Assembly (NCBI GenBank): GCA_040754255.1 | Contig: JBFMDA010000010.1 | Span: 1-37,838, forward strand | DNA from: SURF-25 sp040754255 | GTDB taxonomy: Bacteria; Omnitrophota; Gorgyraeia; Gygaellales; Profunditerraquicolaceae | Direction: 5' to 3' | Length of the DNA stretch: 37,838 bases | Shown: positions 15,805 to 24,372 of the stretch, one piece after another | Position numbering within the stretch: position 1 is the stretch's first letter | Layout: the number at the start of each line of letters is the position of its first letter | The notes under the pieces: generated by a model | What the model was told of the DNA's origin: nothing | Database searches by the model: none | The model's input: the letters and a program-made list of their open reading frames with translations, nothing else | Position numbers and translations under genes: made by a program

Positions 15805-17386
15805 GGGAATACTTGGATTTTCCAGGGCTTAGCCTGTTAATACTGTCTGAAAAATAACCACCCGTAAGCGCATCCAGCGAAGCGGTAAGTTCTTCAATCC
15901 GTAATTCCTTCTCTAGCCTTTTCTTCCTGTCTCCCAACGCAAGCGAGTCCATATCAATTTTTATCCTCAGCCTCTCGAAATACAATTTGGTGACACTGTC
16001 TAACACATCATCCCTTAATTGTGTAGTCAACCTTGATCTTACATCGATAGATGTCTGATCATTATTCCATATTAATTCGCTTAAGTCCCAGCTTATAGAA
16101 ATATCCCATTCAATACTGCCCCGCCCCCTACGTAACGCATCGTCTTCAGTCTTAGTCGTTGAGCCGGTTTCCCAGTGCCATAAGTCAGCGTCATCATTTT
16201 TTACCCCGCACGTTATTTTTGGCAGCCACCCCTTACGCTGCACCTGTGCTCTCCAGCGCAGTATCTTTTCCGGGTCTACCTCTGCATACCGCATCGCAAC
16301 CTCTTGTATTTGCTTTATGCTAGGCTCATTCTTCGAGTAACTTGACAAAAAACCGCCTTCTTGATTATCCGAATGTTCGCCCAAAGTCGCCTTAAAGATA
16401 CCTTCTTCGCACGCTGCATACAAAACACCCGCCCCGTTTATTGCGATGCAATTGATTTTTTCACTGACGAGCCGCCAAGATATCTCTTCCCATCTTTTCT
16501 CACGAAAAAGGAAAATCCCCGACCGAGTCACCGCAAAAAGCTGGGATTTTTTATGCAACAGGAATTGCACATCCTGATGTAATAATCCGTGGCTAGGAAC
16601 CCTACTCCAGGTCTTTCCTTTATCAAGACTAACATACACCCCCCTGGAAGAAGCAAGAAATGTTCGCCGGGCGTCACTCTCATCGATACAAAGGTAACGT
16701 AAGGTAAAATTATCGCCGATATTGTTTTCTTCTGAAGTCTCCTCACTAACCTCCTCTTCAGTCTCATCGTTTTGGCCGGTAAATAATTCAACCCAGGCTG
16801 ATGTGTTGTCCTTACGCGCAAATAGCCCGCACGAACAAGTCACATACACATAATTACTATCCGTGCCCAGGTATGCGATATTACGCACGCGGCACTTACC
16901 GACTTTGCCTGCCTGCCTATTCCAGCTCCTTCCGTTATCGTGAGAAACAAATAGCCCCTGCGCAGTCCCCAGTATAACCCCATACGGAACAATTGCTACG
17001 CTGCTGCAATCCGATTCTAACGAATTTTTTCCCTTAAAAATCGTTTTCCATGAGCTACCTCCGTCAGGGCTAAATAAAAGCCCCTTGCTCGTTGCAGCAT
17101 AAAGACGGCGGTGCTGCCTATCACCAAACGCCAAAACGTTCACCCTTGCGCCTTCTTTCACCGAACATAATAAATTCCAGCTTTTTCCGGCGTTATCGGT
17201 CTTTAGTATATGCCTTCCTGCGCCTGCGTAGATAATATCTTTTCTCTCTTCATCAATCAAAAGTGTACTCACTCGCATATTCCCTCTGCTGATTTCCTCC
17301 CAGGCAACTTCGGCTTTTAGGGGTACGGTAACAAATAAGGGGGAAAATAGGGCCATGACACATAACACTCCTCTCTGTATTCTCAT
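15794..17386 (-). CDS. Exported BNR/sortilin-type beta-propeller protein with conserved C-terminal domain
   Basis: 530 residues. A signal peptide (to about residue 25) precedes repeated propeller blades with BNR/Asp-box motifs (NAGKSWN, DGGSSWK, DNGRSWN, DKGKTWS). An acidic Glu/Ser linker at about 208-226 interrupts the propeller. The C-terminal part (about 360-530) is different: a EVDPEKILRWRAQVQRKGWLP motif, a strand-rich region with WDLSELIWNNDQTSIDVRSR, and a helical QLRDDVLDSVTKLYFERLRIKI / LRIEELTASLDALTGGYFS tail. I have the impression this tail recurs in exported proteins of uncultured phyla, but no function is known. An outer-membrane or secretion role is inference. Strong RBS (AGGAGGTG). 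Confidence 0.7.
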   Translation of the reverse strand: MRIQRGVLCVMALFSPLFVTVPLKAEVAWEEISRGNMRVSTLLIDEERKDIIYAGAGRHILKTDNAGKSWNLLCSVKEGARVNVLAFGDRQHRRLYAATSKGLLFSPDGGSSWKTIFKGKNSLESDCSSVAIVPYGVILGTAQGLFVSHDNGRSWNRQAGKVGKCRVRNIAYLGTDSNYVYVTCSCGLFARKDNTSAWVELFTGQNDETEEEVSEETSEENNIGDNFTLRYLCIDESDARRTFLASSRGVYVSLDKGKTWSRVPSHGLLHQDVQFLLHKKSQLFAVTRSGIFLFREKRWEEISWRLVSEKINCIAINGAGVLYAACEEGIFKATLGEHSDNQEGGFLSSYSKNEPSIKQIQEVAMRYAEVDPEKILRWRAQVQRKGWLPKITCGVKNDDADLWHWETGSTTKTEDDALRRGRGSIEWDISISWDLSELIWNNDQTSIDVRSRLTTQLRDDVLDSVTKLYFERLRIKIDMDSLALGDRKKRLEKELRIEELTASLDALTGGYFSDSINRLSPGKSKYSLEN

Positions 17387-17448
17387 CTTTCACCTCCTGA
17401 CACAATAGACGAAAGCTGTAATAGAATCTCACTAAAATAATTTGCCTG

Positions 17449-17457
17449 TGGTATAAT
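17449..17457 (+). promoter_or_regulatory. Extended -10 promoter (TGGTATAAT), leaderless start
   Basis: TGGTATAAT is followed by only ACCCCT before the ATG at 17464. There is no RBS, so the transcript probably starts at the AUG. No convincing -35 is visible. Confidence 0.55.
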
Positions 17458-17463
17458 ACCCCT

Positions 17464-18012
17464 ATGGGCAAAGTGCTAGAATTGCTGTTAGCGTTGTCTT
17501 TAAAAGATTGGCTGATTATTGTTGCCTTTTGCGCGCTGCTTGTGTGCCTGCTTGAAATTCAGAGGCTTAAGAAACAGCTTGCATACAATTCCCGCAAGAG
17601 CCTTGCGCCCCAGCTTATGCTGGAATTATCCCTCAAAGAAACAGCCGAAGAGATGGGTATCTATCTGAAGAATGAAGGATTTTTTATCGCCCAACACATC
17701 AAGGTTGATATTCTAAAAATCGGTATCGATGACTATGGCTTCAGGAATGAGTTTATACTGGAATTTGAAGGTATAGAGGTCTTAAGGCCGAAAGAAAGGA
17801 AACGGCTTGCGTTTAAGGTTTTTGATAGAAACCATGTGTATCTGCAAGATGCAACCGAAAGATTGCTGCCCCATTTAGTCAGTCCTGCCTTTACAATCGT
17901 CGTATTCTACTCTAATATCGAAGGGGCGCGTTTTCGCGCCGAGTTTTCGAAAACACAATCCCTTTTCTCCTGCGAATCTGTCCGGCTGTTGGAAGAAAAA
18001 CTCCAAGAATAA
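17464..18012 (+). CDS. Single-pass membrane protein with cytoplasmic beta-sandwich-like domain, unknown function
   Basis: 182 residues that I do not recognise by name. One N-terminal membrane span (LIIVAFCALLVCLLEI, about 16-31) is followed by basic residues (RLKKQ), so the rest should be cytoplasmic. The soluble part has a strand pattern opening with LMLELSLKETAEEMGIYLKN, then an N-E-G-F-F-I-A-Q-H-I element like the N.G..A..I motif of Ig-like domains. It is one of only two plus-strand genes and is convergent with the B12 radical SAM gene. An apparently leaderless promoter precedes it. Confidence 0.7.
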   Translation: MGKVLELLLALSLKDWLIIVAFCALLVCLLEIQRLKKQLAYNSRKSLAPQLMLELSLKETAEEMGIYLKNEGFFIAQHIKVDILKIGIDDYGFRNEFILEFEGIEVLRPKERKRLAFKVFDRNHVYLQDATERLLPHLVSPAFTIVVFYSNIEGARFRAEFSKTQSLFSCESVRLLEEKLQE

Positions 18013-18029
18013 AGCGGGGTTTCCTGCAG

Positions 18030-19394
18030 TTAAGAAGCGTTGCGGCTTTTGGCTTGAGCGGCCTTGCGGATTCTTTTGTTATAGAAAGCCTTGAATCTCC
18101 TATAGGTACTCAGGATTGGCTCAAGCTCATTGAAATAATAGGTGTAATAAAAATAAAAGATATCTGGGTCCTGCCTCACAAGAGCCAGGCAGTCCTCAGG
18201 CAGGTTCTTCAGCGATCCGTGGTGCGTGGACGGGGCCTTATCATAAAGACGCAGCGTATCTTTATACTTGCGATAAATTTCTGAATTCTTAACCGGCGTT
18301 ATCGTATGCAGCTGCGTCTTAATACCCTTTGACTCGAAATATTTTTTCATAGCGAACGTCTGGCAAAAGTCATTGACTGTTTCAAAGGGGTATAAATAAA
18401 TGAAAGATGCCGTGACGTACTTGATATATTTCTTAGAAAGGAGCAATATTTTTTGTGCGTCCTCGATGCAAAAACCCTTCCTGGCTTCCCTTAAAATCCT
18501 ATCAGAGCCGGATTCAATGCCGTAATAAAGGCCTGTGCATCCGTGGCGCGCGAGCGTCTTAATAAGCTCTTCATCCATCCTGTCTACCCTTCCGTAACAA
18601 TTCCAGCTTAGGCGCAGCCTCAGTTTCTTAAGCATCTTACAAAACGCAATCACCCTGTCTCTGCGTAATATAAACGCCTCGTCAGTCAGCCGTAGGAAAA
18701 AACGATCATTCTTTTTTATGGACTTGATTAACCCTATTTCCTGCGCAACATCCTCAAGCGGACGGTACGCTACCTTGCGTTTTGCTAAAGGCGTAAGGTA
18801 ACAATACGTGCAGCGGTAAAGGCAACCGAACGAAGTCATCATGTCGAATTTATCAAAGGTATTGCTCTGGGTGATATATTGATATGCAGGAACGGTGGTA
18901 ACGGTCTGCTCGGAATAAAAACCATCGTATGCATTAGCCTTCACTGCGCCCCTTTCCCTGTACACTAGCCGTTTTACATCGCCTACATCAGTTTCATTAT
19001 TTATTATTTTTTTGATTAACAACGGCAAAGATTCTATGGCACATCCTTTGATTATAAAATCAACGAAATCAAACTTCTGCATGATCCCCTCGGCCGCCTC
19101 TGTAGGGCCGATGCCTCCCAGGATAATTATTTTTTTAGGGTATTGCTCTTTTATCTTTTTGAGGACCGTGATAAGGTAGGGCAGCATATGGGAAAGGCAG
19201 CCTATTGCTAAAATATCCTCGGAATCCGACAAAAAGGAATAAAGGCCTTTTGTGGTTACCTTCAATTTACATTTGGGATAAATTTTTAAAGAATAATCGA
19301 TGCGCTCGCGCTGCAACCCGGACACAAGATACGCGGCACTCAGCGGCACACTGCGGGATTCGTACTGGAATTGTGCGAGGGTAACTTTTTTCAC
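18030..19394 (-). CDS. B12-binding-type radical SAM protein
   Basis: 454 residues. The N-terminal third resembles the Rossmann-like cobalamin-binding domain (ILAIGCLSHMLPYLITVLKKIK, KKIIILGGIGPTEAAE) but lacks the DxHxxG cobalt-ligand motif. A radical SAM core follows with CLYRCTYC (C191, C195, C198) and a YGIESGSDRILREARKG block. This class includes methyltransferases and enzymes acting on lipids, hopanoids or peptides; the substrate cannot be assigned. The GTG start at 19394 has only a weak, too-close AGG upstream, so the start is uncertain. It stands alone, with no overlap to neighbours. Confidence 0.78.
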   Translation of the reverse strand: MKKVTLAQFQYESRSVPLSAAYLVSGLQRERIDYSLKIYPKCKLKVTTKGLYSFLSDSEDILAIGCLSHMLPYLITVLKKIKEQYPKKIIILGGIGPTEAAEGIMQKFDFVDFIIKGCAIESLPLLIKKIINNETDVGDVKRLVYRERGAVKANAYDGFYSEQTVTTVPAYQYITQSNTFDKFDMMTSFGCLYRCTYCYLTPLAKRKVAYRPLEDVAQEIGLIKSIKKNDRFFLRLTDEAFILRRDRVIAFCKMLKKLRLRLSWNCYGRVDRMDEELIKTLARHGCTGLYYGIESGSDRILREARKGFCIEDAQKILLLSKKYIKYVTASFIYLYPFETVNDFCQTFAMKKYFESKGIKTQLHTITPVKNSEIYRKYKDTLRLYDKAPSTHHGSLKNLPEDCLALVRQDPDIFYFYYTYYFNELEPILSTYRRFKAFYNKRIRKAAQAKSRNAS

Positions 19395-19459
19395 TACCTA
19401 TGCAAGGGCTATGCGTTGTTTGGATTGAAAAACGGCTTGAGGTGTTAGTAGAAGGCCCG

Positions 19460-20197
19460 TTACCTTATTTTATCCAAAAGTTCGTTAACGGCTTTTATTT
19501 TTTCGGTGTTGCCTTGGCTTTGATACAAGGGAATCGATTTTTCAAGATAGGAAATGCCTTCGGGGCGCCTATCAAGGTGCACATAAAGCGAACCGAGAAA
19601 ATGATTCGCTTCGGGAGAATCAGGGTTAACGGCAAGGGCTTTTTGAAGAGTATCAATAGCATCCTGAAACTTGCCTATCCCTATATACGTAGCCCCTAAA
19701 TACACATAAAAAAGCTCGTACTCAGGCTCTGCGGAAATTGCGTTACGAAAGTTTCCGATGCCCTCGTCTACTTTATTTTCCCAGCAATATAACAACCCTT
19801 TAAGAAAATATACGGCGCTCTCTTGGCTGATAAGGTTGTTTTCTGCGTCATCGATCGCTTTTATTGCCGCTAGGGATAAATCGCGTAACGGCAGTAGATC
19901 TGCTGTCGTCAAAAGCCTCTCCTTCGCATCCTGGAATTTAAGATCAACTGCGTCTTTGAGAGCGTCTAAATATACCAAGTCCGCTCTCTTTTCAAAAATA
20001 GTTTTTATTTCATCGAGGTAGTATGTCAGTTTTACTCCATACACATCGACCTTGATATATTTGTCCGTTTTTTCAACGACGGTACCGCTGATAAACTTAC
20101 CGGTCTTAAATAAAATGGTTTCTGCCTGTGCCGGGTTCTTTACGGCGAATACCGATAACAGGCAAATGAATGTTGTTATAATGATCTTTTTTTGCAT
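19460..20197 (-). CDS. Exported TPR-repeat protein
   Basis: 245 residues: a signal peptide (to about residue 25, NPAQA-ETILF), then a short SH3-like module (ILFKTGKFISGTVVEKTDKYIKVDVYGVKLTYYLDEI). About three to four TPR units follow (ALAVNPDSPEANHFLGSLYVHLDRRPEGISYLEKS is clear). The arrangement suggests a periplasmic scaffold. It lies downstream of the CHAT-sigma module with its own extended -10 promoter, so a link to that module is possible but not shown. Good RBS (AAAGGAG). Confidence 0.75.
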   Translation of the reverse strand: MQKKIIITTFICLLSVFAVKNPAQAETILFKTGKFISGTVVEKTDKYIKVDVYGVKLTYYLDEIKTIFEKRADLVYLDALKDAVDLKFQDAKERLLTTADLLPLRDLSLAAIKAIDDAENNLISQESAVYFLKGLLYCWENKVDEGIGNFRNAISAEPEYELFYVYLGATYIGIGKFQDAIDTLQKALAVNPDSPEANHFLGSLYVHLDRRPEGISYLEKSIPLYQSQGNTEKIKAVNELLDKIR

Positions 20198-20217
20198 TAT
20201 TTCTCTCCTTTGTAGAA

Positions 20218-20226
20218 ATTATACCA
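20218..20226 (-). promoter_or_regulatory. Extended -10 promoter (TGGTATAAT) of exported TPR gene
   Basis: Minus-strand TGGTATAAT, 20 nt before the ATG at 20197, leaves a short leader of about 13 nt that contains AAAGGAG. The surrounding GTGGTATAAT matches the elements at 17449 and 24315. No clear -35. Confidence 0.5.
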
Positions 20227-20306
20227 CAAAATGAAGGAAAAGAATGCTTTTTTGCTTTATCATTCCCGTTGCGTACGCTTCGTTGCGGTCAGATGGTTGC
20301 TTGAGG

Positions 20307-20693
20307 CTACGCAGAAGATTTCTTTTCCAGAATATCCAATATTGCGTTTATCCTGCTTACAAGAGACTGAATAATGTCACCTCGTCTCAGCGTAAGGCGG
20401 ATTGAGCGTTGTCCTCTCGCTACTTTATCCAAATCCGCCTCAATCCTGCCTAGTGCGCCAAGGCCGCGGTGAAGGAGGAAAAAGACGGTAAAAAAAGAAC
20501 TCAACAGAAAACCAAGGAAATTCAGTAACAATACGATTAAAGCGATGTGCCAATTAAGAGAATACTGGGTTTCGGTAATCAGCCTCCAGATCGCATACAA
20601 CACAAAAAACTCCATTATTGCCGCGCTCACCAAATACACGCTTAAAAAAGGAAAACTGAATTTCGAACCCCCAAACGGCATTCTCTTTTTCAT
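20307..20693 (-). CDS. Small two-TM HAMP-like membrane protein
   Basis: 128 residues with two hydrophobic spans (about 15-40 and 48-72). A HAMP-like linker follows (HRGLGALGRIEADLDKVARGQRSIRLTLRRGDIIQSLVSRINAILDILE), resembling the N-terminal half of a chemoreceptor or sensor kinase with no output domain. It follows the CHAT gene by 17 nt with RBS AAAGGAG, so it is probably co-transcribed with the sigma/anti-sigma/CHAT genes. It could transmit a membrane signal to the module; this is inference. Confidence 0.7.
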   Translation of the reverse strand: MKKRMPFGGSKFSFPFLSVYLVSAAIMEFFVLYAIWRLITETQYSLNWHIALIVLLLNFLGFLLSSFFTVFFLLHRGLGALGRIEADLDKVARGQRSIRLTLRRGDIIQSLVSRINAILDILEKKSSA

Positions 20694-20710
20694 TGGTACT
20701 CCTTTCGTAG

Positions 20711-22951
20711 TTAGTGGTCAGCCGATAGGCCAGAAGTGCCTTGTGCGTATAGCTCTAACAATTCCTTCTTAACCTTAGTGTACTCCTCCATATCTATGAT
20801 TTGATAAATCTCCTGCGCAAGCCTGAAATATTCCCTTGCCTTGTTTTTCTGCCCTTTGCGCTTATATGCCTGCCCTAAATTATAATACGCCAAAGCGAGC
20901 TCCGGCTTTGCCTTGATACGAATAGCCAATTCAACGCTTTTTTCAAAATTGGCAATGGCTTCCTCAATTTTCTCCAGCTCAATATAAAGCTCTCCGATCA
21001 TATTATAATCGCTGGCTAAGCCTGCAATGTTATTCTGCCCCAGGTCTATCTTCAATCCTGCGTGATAATACTCAATCGCTTTTGAGTACTGTTTATCAAA
21101 AACGCACATTTCCCCCATGTTAAAATAATAATCGCTTAATTCGTGCTTCATCTTTAATGATTGAAATAACTTTAAACTCTTATTATAAAATTCCCTTGCG
21201 GTAGCCATATCCTCTTTATCGGAAAATAATAAGCCTAAATCAAAATAATCGCAAGCTAAATTATAACGATGGCCGGCTTGATTCTGCCTTTCCCGGTTTA
21301 TTTCTGAGCTTTTTGTAAGCAGTTCCAGCGCCTTATTGTAATTTCCTTTATCGATAAACCAAACAGCAATTTTACGTAACGCGTTAGCTTCATTCAATTT
21401 ATCATGAAAGTCTTTGCTTATAGATAATGCCTTATAGTAATAATCGAGGGACTTGGTATATTCTCCTTGCATATGATAAAGCCAGCCGATTTTCGTGTAG
21501 GCATCTGCAAGATGCGTGCCATCTTTGCGTTTTTGACTTTCCATTGCATAGGTAAGATACGCTTGCAAGGCCTGGTCGTTTTGTCCCAGCCTCTGGTAGA
21601 TATCAGCTGCTAAAGGATAGGCCTGCAAAAACCGGCTGTCCTCTGCGATAAGACGTTTTAAAATTGTAAGCGCATGCTGATTCTTGCCCTTTAAAAAAAG
21701 CTTATTTGCCTGACGGAAAGCAAAATAAGATCCCGGATGTATTGAAGGAAGTTGCATATACAGAACTGACGAAACGGCGAATATGCATAGTACTATAGTA
21801 CACAACAGGACCGACCTTCTCATTGAACAATAAAAAGAAGGGCTCTTGGCGGCTTTTGCACAAGAAGGCTTTTCCTTTGCGCCGAACATTTTAAAAGATG
21901 GGTCGCCGTATAATAAATAGTTTGCCCAACATATAGTATTAATACCGTGCTCATGAATGAGCTTTAATCGGCTCATTCGTATACACTCTCCTACTTTTTC
22001 CCCTTTGAATAAATGCGTATAAAACTCTTTCGCAAAAACGAGCCCTGCCTCGTCTTCTACTTTGCGTATAGAGCCTATATAATGCCTGACGCCGCCCAAG
22101 AGAAATGCAGAAGCCAGGCTGTAGTTCTTTTCACGGCATGGAACTACCGGCGAGTGCTTGTTATGCAAAGCAGATTGACAGGCGTTTGAAAAAATCAAAA
22201 AAGGCATCGAGTCAGAATGCATCATTTTCCCTATATCGGAAGGGCTGATCCTTCCGTCTTTTAAGACCCAGCCCGTATTCTTAGGGTCTTGCGCATCATA
22301 TTCGCAATGGCCTGCATAATGGATAATATCATAGTCGTATAAGTTTTTTTTCACATACAGGGTATCTATTTCTTGCGATTTGAAATCTATTTTTATCAGA
22401 TCTCTTTTTTTATCGAACTGGTTTTTTATATTGAGCCCCTCCAGGTACGCAGATTTCAGGTCGCCGGTGGGGTTGGCAAGAACAAGCATCCTGATTTTAT
22501 CGGTTACGCTGCGATATTGCACCTGCGGGACAGGTTCTGCGCTTCTTAATAACCTGCCCATATTGAATTTCAGGGCAAGAAAGTCGTTGCCGTCATACAA
22601 ACATTCCCAAGGAATGTGCATCAATTCTTCATCCAAAAGAAGCACCAGGTCTTTTAAAAGGCTTGTCCTTAACCGGTCCTTAACCGGGCGCGTAAGCAAG
22701 TTCTCCCATAAGAGCTGGGCCGTCTTCCTAAAATTACCATACAAATCCGCCTCTTTATTGCCAGCCTTATGCATTCTATCCAAAAAATGATAGGCATCCC
22801 TGCAGAGCGCATCGACCTCTTCAGTAGCTACTGTACACTGGCTATAGTGCCTTACGGTTGAAATGATATCTCTATGTTCAAAGACGGTCATCTTTAACTG
22901 GCTTTCTTGCCTTAGGATCTCTAATACTAAAGAACCGCTTTCTTTTTCCAT
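20711..22951 (-). CDS. CHAT protease-like domain - TM - TPR fusion protein
   Basis: 746 residues. The N-terminal half (about 100-360) is a CHAT (caspase HetF-associated) domain with the caspase-like dyad His215 in IIHYAGHCEYD and Cys258 in FSNACQSA, followed by LGGVRHYIGSIRKVED and WANYLLYGDPSFKMFG. A single membrane span (about 380-400, after SMRRS) is followed by a TPR array to the C-terminus (about 410-740, at least seven units). The positive residues before the span predict CHAT inside the cell and TPRs outside. It starts 6 nt after the anti-sigma gene without its own RBS. A role as regulated protease of the neighbouring anti-sigma factor is the natural hypothesis, not proven. Confidence 0.85.
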   Translation of the reverse strand: MEKESGSLVLEILRQESQLKMTVFEHRDIISTVRHYSQCTVATEEVDALCRDAYHFLDRMHKAGNKEADLYGNFRKTAQLLWENLLTRPVKDRLRTSLLKDLVLLLDEELMHIPWECLYDGNDFLALKFNMGRLLRSAEPVPQVQYRSVTDKIRMLVLANPTGDLKSAYLEGLNIKNQFDKKRDLIKIDFKSQEIDTLYVKKNLYDYDIIHYAGHCEYDAQDPKNTGWVLKDGRISPSDIGKMMHSDSMPFLIFSNACQSALHNKHSPVVPCREKNYSLASAFLLGGVRHYIGSIRKVEDEAGLVFAKEFYTHLFKGEKVGECIRMSRLKLIHEHGINTICWANYLLYGDPSFKMFGAKEKPSCAKAAKSPSFYCSMRRSVLLCTIVLCIFAVSSVLYMQLPSIHPGSYFAFRQANKLFLKGKNQHALTILKRLIAEDSRFLQAYPLAADIYQRLGQNDQALQAYLTYAMESQKRKDGTHLADAYTKIGWLYHMQGEYTKSLDYYYKALSISKDFHDKLNEANALRKIAVWFIDKGNYNKALELLTKSSEINRERQNQAGHRYNLACDYFDLGLLFSDKEDMATAREFYNKSLKLFQSLKMKHELSDYYFNMGEMCVFDKQYSKAIEYYHAGLKIDLGQNNIAGLASDYNMIGELYIELEKIEEAIANFEKSVELAIRIKAKPELALAYYNLGQAYKRKGQKNKAREYFRLAQEIYQIIDMEEYTKVKKELLELYAQGTSGLSADH

Positions 22952-22957
22952 AGAAAG

Positions 22958-23662
22958 TTATTTTTTGATTTCTAAAATTACCGAAGCCATCTTTTCCTCT
23001 ACCCCGGAAATTTCTATTGTATATTTTCCTAATTCGATGTGCTGGAAGGTGGCTTGGCCTGAATCCGCAAGGTATGATTCAAACTCTATGCCTTCTTTAA
23101 GCAGCGTAATTCTTAAATTCCTGACTATCTCCTGCGTGAGCTTATTTTTTGCAATCACGGTAACGGTTGAGGCGCTGCCCTGTTCATTCTCGACTCGTAT
23201 CTCTACCCTGATTTCCTTAAAATCCTTCAACACAATGACTTTTCCTTCGAAATCCTTGATCGAACGGCTGCGCAGAACCGGAGACGGGATAAATTCCTGG
23301 CCCACAAGGACATCTCCGGTGGTACTTATTAATTCAAGTATTTTTTCTTTAAGCACAAGAATGAGTTCGAGGAACCCGGTTGATTGCTGCGCAAGAGGCA
23401 TCTCCTTTGCCTGCCGCATTATCTCAACCGGGACTATGAGATTTTCGTCCGGTTTAACCTTAAGATGCATTTCGATATACGCAGCGCACTCTTGGCATCT
23501 GGCAAGATGGCTCTTGATACGCATGCGTTCTTCCGAAGGGCTCTTTCCTTCCAAAAAAGCAGCTATGGCCTCTTCATCGGGATGCAGGACGTCCCGTTCA
23601 TGGTTTTTTTCCCATACCTGGTATATTGTGCCTATGATTTTATTAAACACATTATCCTTCAT
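22958..23662 (-). CDS. Putative zinc-finger anti-sigma factor with C-terminal beta-domain
   Basis: 234 residues. The N-terminal region fits a zf-HC2/ZAS anti-sigma domain: His27 in LHPDEEAIAAFLEGK and the SHLARCQECAAY motif (His52, Cys56, Cys59). There is no transmembrane segment. A middle region (KEMPLAQQSTGFLELILVLKEKILELI) is helical, and the rest (about 110-234) is strand-rich, ending FQHIELGKYTIEISGVEEKMASVILEIKK, like a small Ig/CarbopepD-regulatory-type domain. It lies between an ECF sigma gene and a CHAT-TPR gene. The cytoplasmic C-terminal domain could be where CHAT recognises or cuts it (inference). Confidence 0.8.
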   Translation of the reverse strand: MKDNVFNKIIGTIYQVWEKNHERDVLHPDEEAIAAFLEGKSPSEERMRIKSHLARCQECAAYIEMHLKVKPDENLIVPVEIMRQAKEMPLAQQSTGFLELILVLKEKILELISTTGDVLVGQEFIPSPVLRSRSIKDFEGKVIVLKDFKEIRVEIRVENEQGSASTVTVIAKNKLTQEIVRNLRITLLKEGIEFESYLADSGQATFQHIELGKYTIEISGVEEKMASVILEIKK

Positions 23663-23704
23663 CTCCCGCCCCTTCCTTCTGATAAATAGACGGAAAAAAA
23701 CCGT

Positions 23705-24307
23705 TTATCTCACCCAAAAACCCTTCTTTTTAAAACACTCCTTGAGTTTCGCAACTATCCTTGATTTGCGCATATCGATTGCGCTACGGCTGATACCCAA
23801 ATGAACCCTCAAATCCTCAAGTGCTATATTGCGGCGAATATGCAACTCGATAAAATATTTTTCATCCTCATCTAATATATTTATACATTCCGCCAATCGC
23901 TTCATCAGCTCTTCGTTATCGAGTATTTCCCGCACGGGAATCGAATCGTCAGACAGTTTTTCAATAAGTGAAAACCCTTCTTCGCTCTCTTCATCAAGCG
24001 ATATGGCGGGTTTTGATTGCCTTAAAATATCGATTGACGCATGTATTGTTACTTGTCTTAACCAAGTCGCAAGAGAGCATCCGTTCCTTGCGCTAAAAGT
24101 CCTCAATTTCTTAAAATTATCTTTTACAAGAGAATAAAGTATATGCTGGAATATGTCATTTACGGTGTCTAAAGACGCATTGCGCCCTTTGTATCTGAAG
24201 ACCCCGTGGATATAAGAATAGATGAGGCGGGCATATTTATCCAGAAATTGCTCCCACGCGCCGGGGTGCTGGTTGACGCAATTCTGGACAAATTGCAAAT
24301 CATCCAT
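23705..24307 (-). CDS. ECF-type sigma-70 family factor
   Basis: 200 residues with region 2 (about 15-95: AWEQFLDKYARLIYSYIHGVF..., TVNDIFQHILYSLVKD, LATWLRQVTIHASIDILRQ) and region 4 (about 140-195: LDEDEKYFIELHIRRNIALEDLRVHLGISRSAIDMRKSRIVAKLKE). An acidic linker joins them. It is the first gene of the sigma/anti-sigma/CHAT/HAMP run. The start is supported by a perfect TATAAT 7 nt upstream of the ATG and absence of an RBS (leaderless). Its target promoters are unknown. Confidence 0.9.
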   Translation of the reverse strand: MDDLQFVQNCVNQHPGAWEQFLDKYARLIYSYIHGVFRYKGRNASLDTVNDIFQHILYSLVKDNFKKLRTFSARNGCSLATWLRQVTIHASIDILRQSKPAISLDEESEEGFSLIEKLSDDSIPVREILDNEELMKRLAECINILDEDEKYFIELHIRRNIALEDLRVHLGISRSAIDMRKSRIVAKLKECFKKKGFWVR

Positions 24308-24314
24308 AAGTTGT

Positions 24315-24323
24315 ATTATACCA
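24315..24323 (-). promoter_or_regulatory. Extended -10 promoter (TGGTATAAT), leaderless start of sigma-factor operon
   Basis: Minus-strand TGGTATAAT is separated by ACAACTT from the ATG at 24307. There is no RBS. No -35 consensus is visible 16-18 bp upstream. Confidence 0.55.
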
Positions 24324-24372
24324 CCAAATCAAAAATTGGGAGTAGCGAAATTTAAGTCGGTTTTTAAATCAT

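Noticed and set aside
20198..20306. Rho-independent terminator after the HAMP-like gene
   Set aside because: Short self-complementary bits (GCGTACGC) exist but no stable stem followed by a T-run in the right orientation.
20711..24307. Type III-E CRISPR (gRAMP/TPR-CHAT) locus
   Set aside because: There is no gRAMP effector, Cas1 or repeat array; the CHAT protein has CHAT first and TPR after a membrane span, unlike Csx29.
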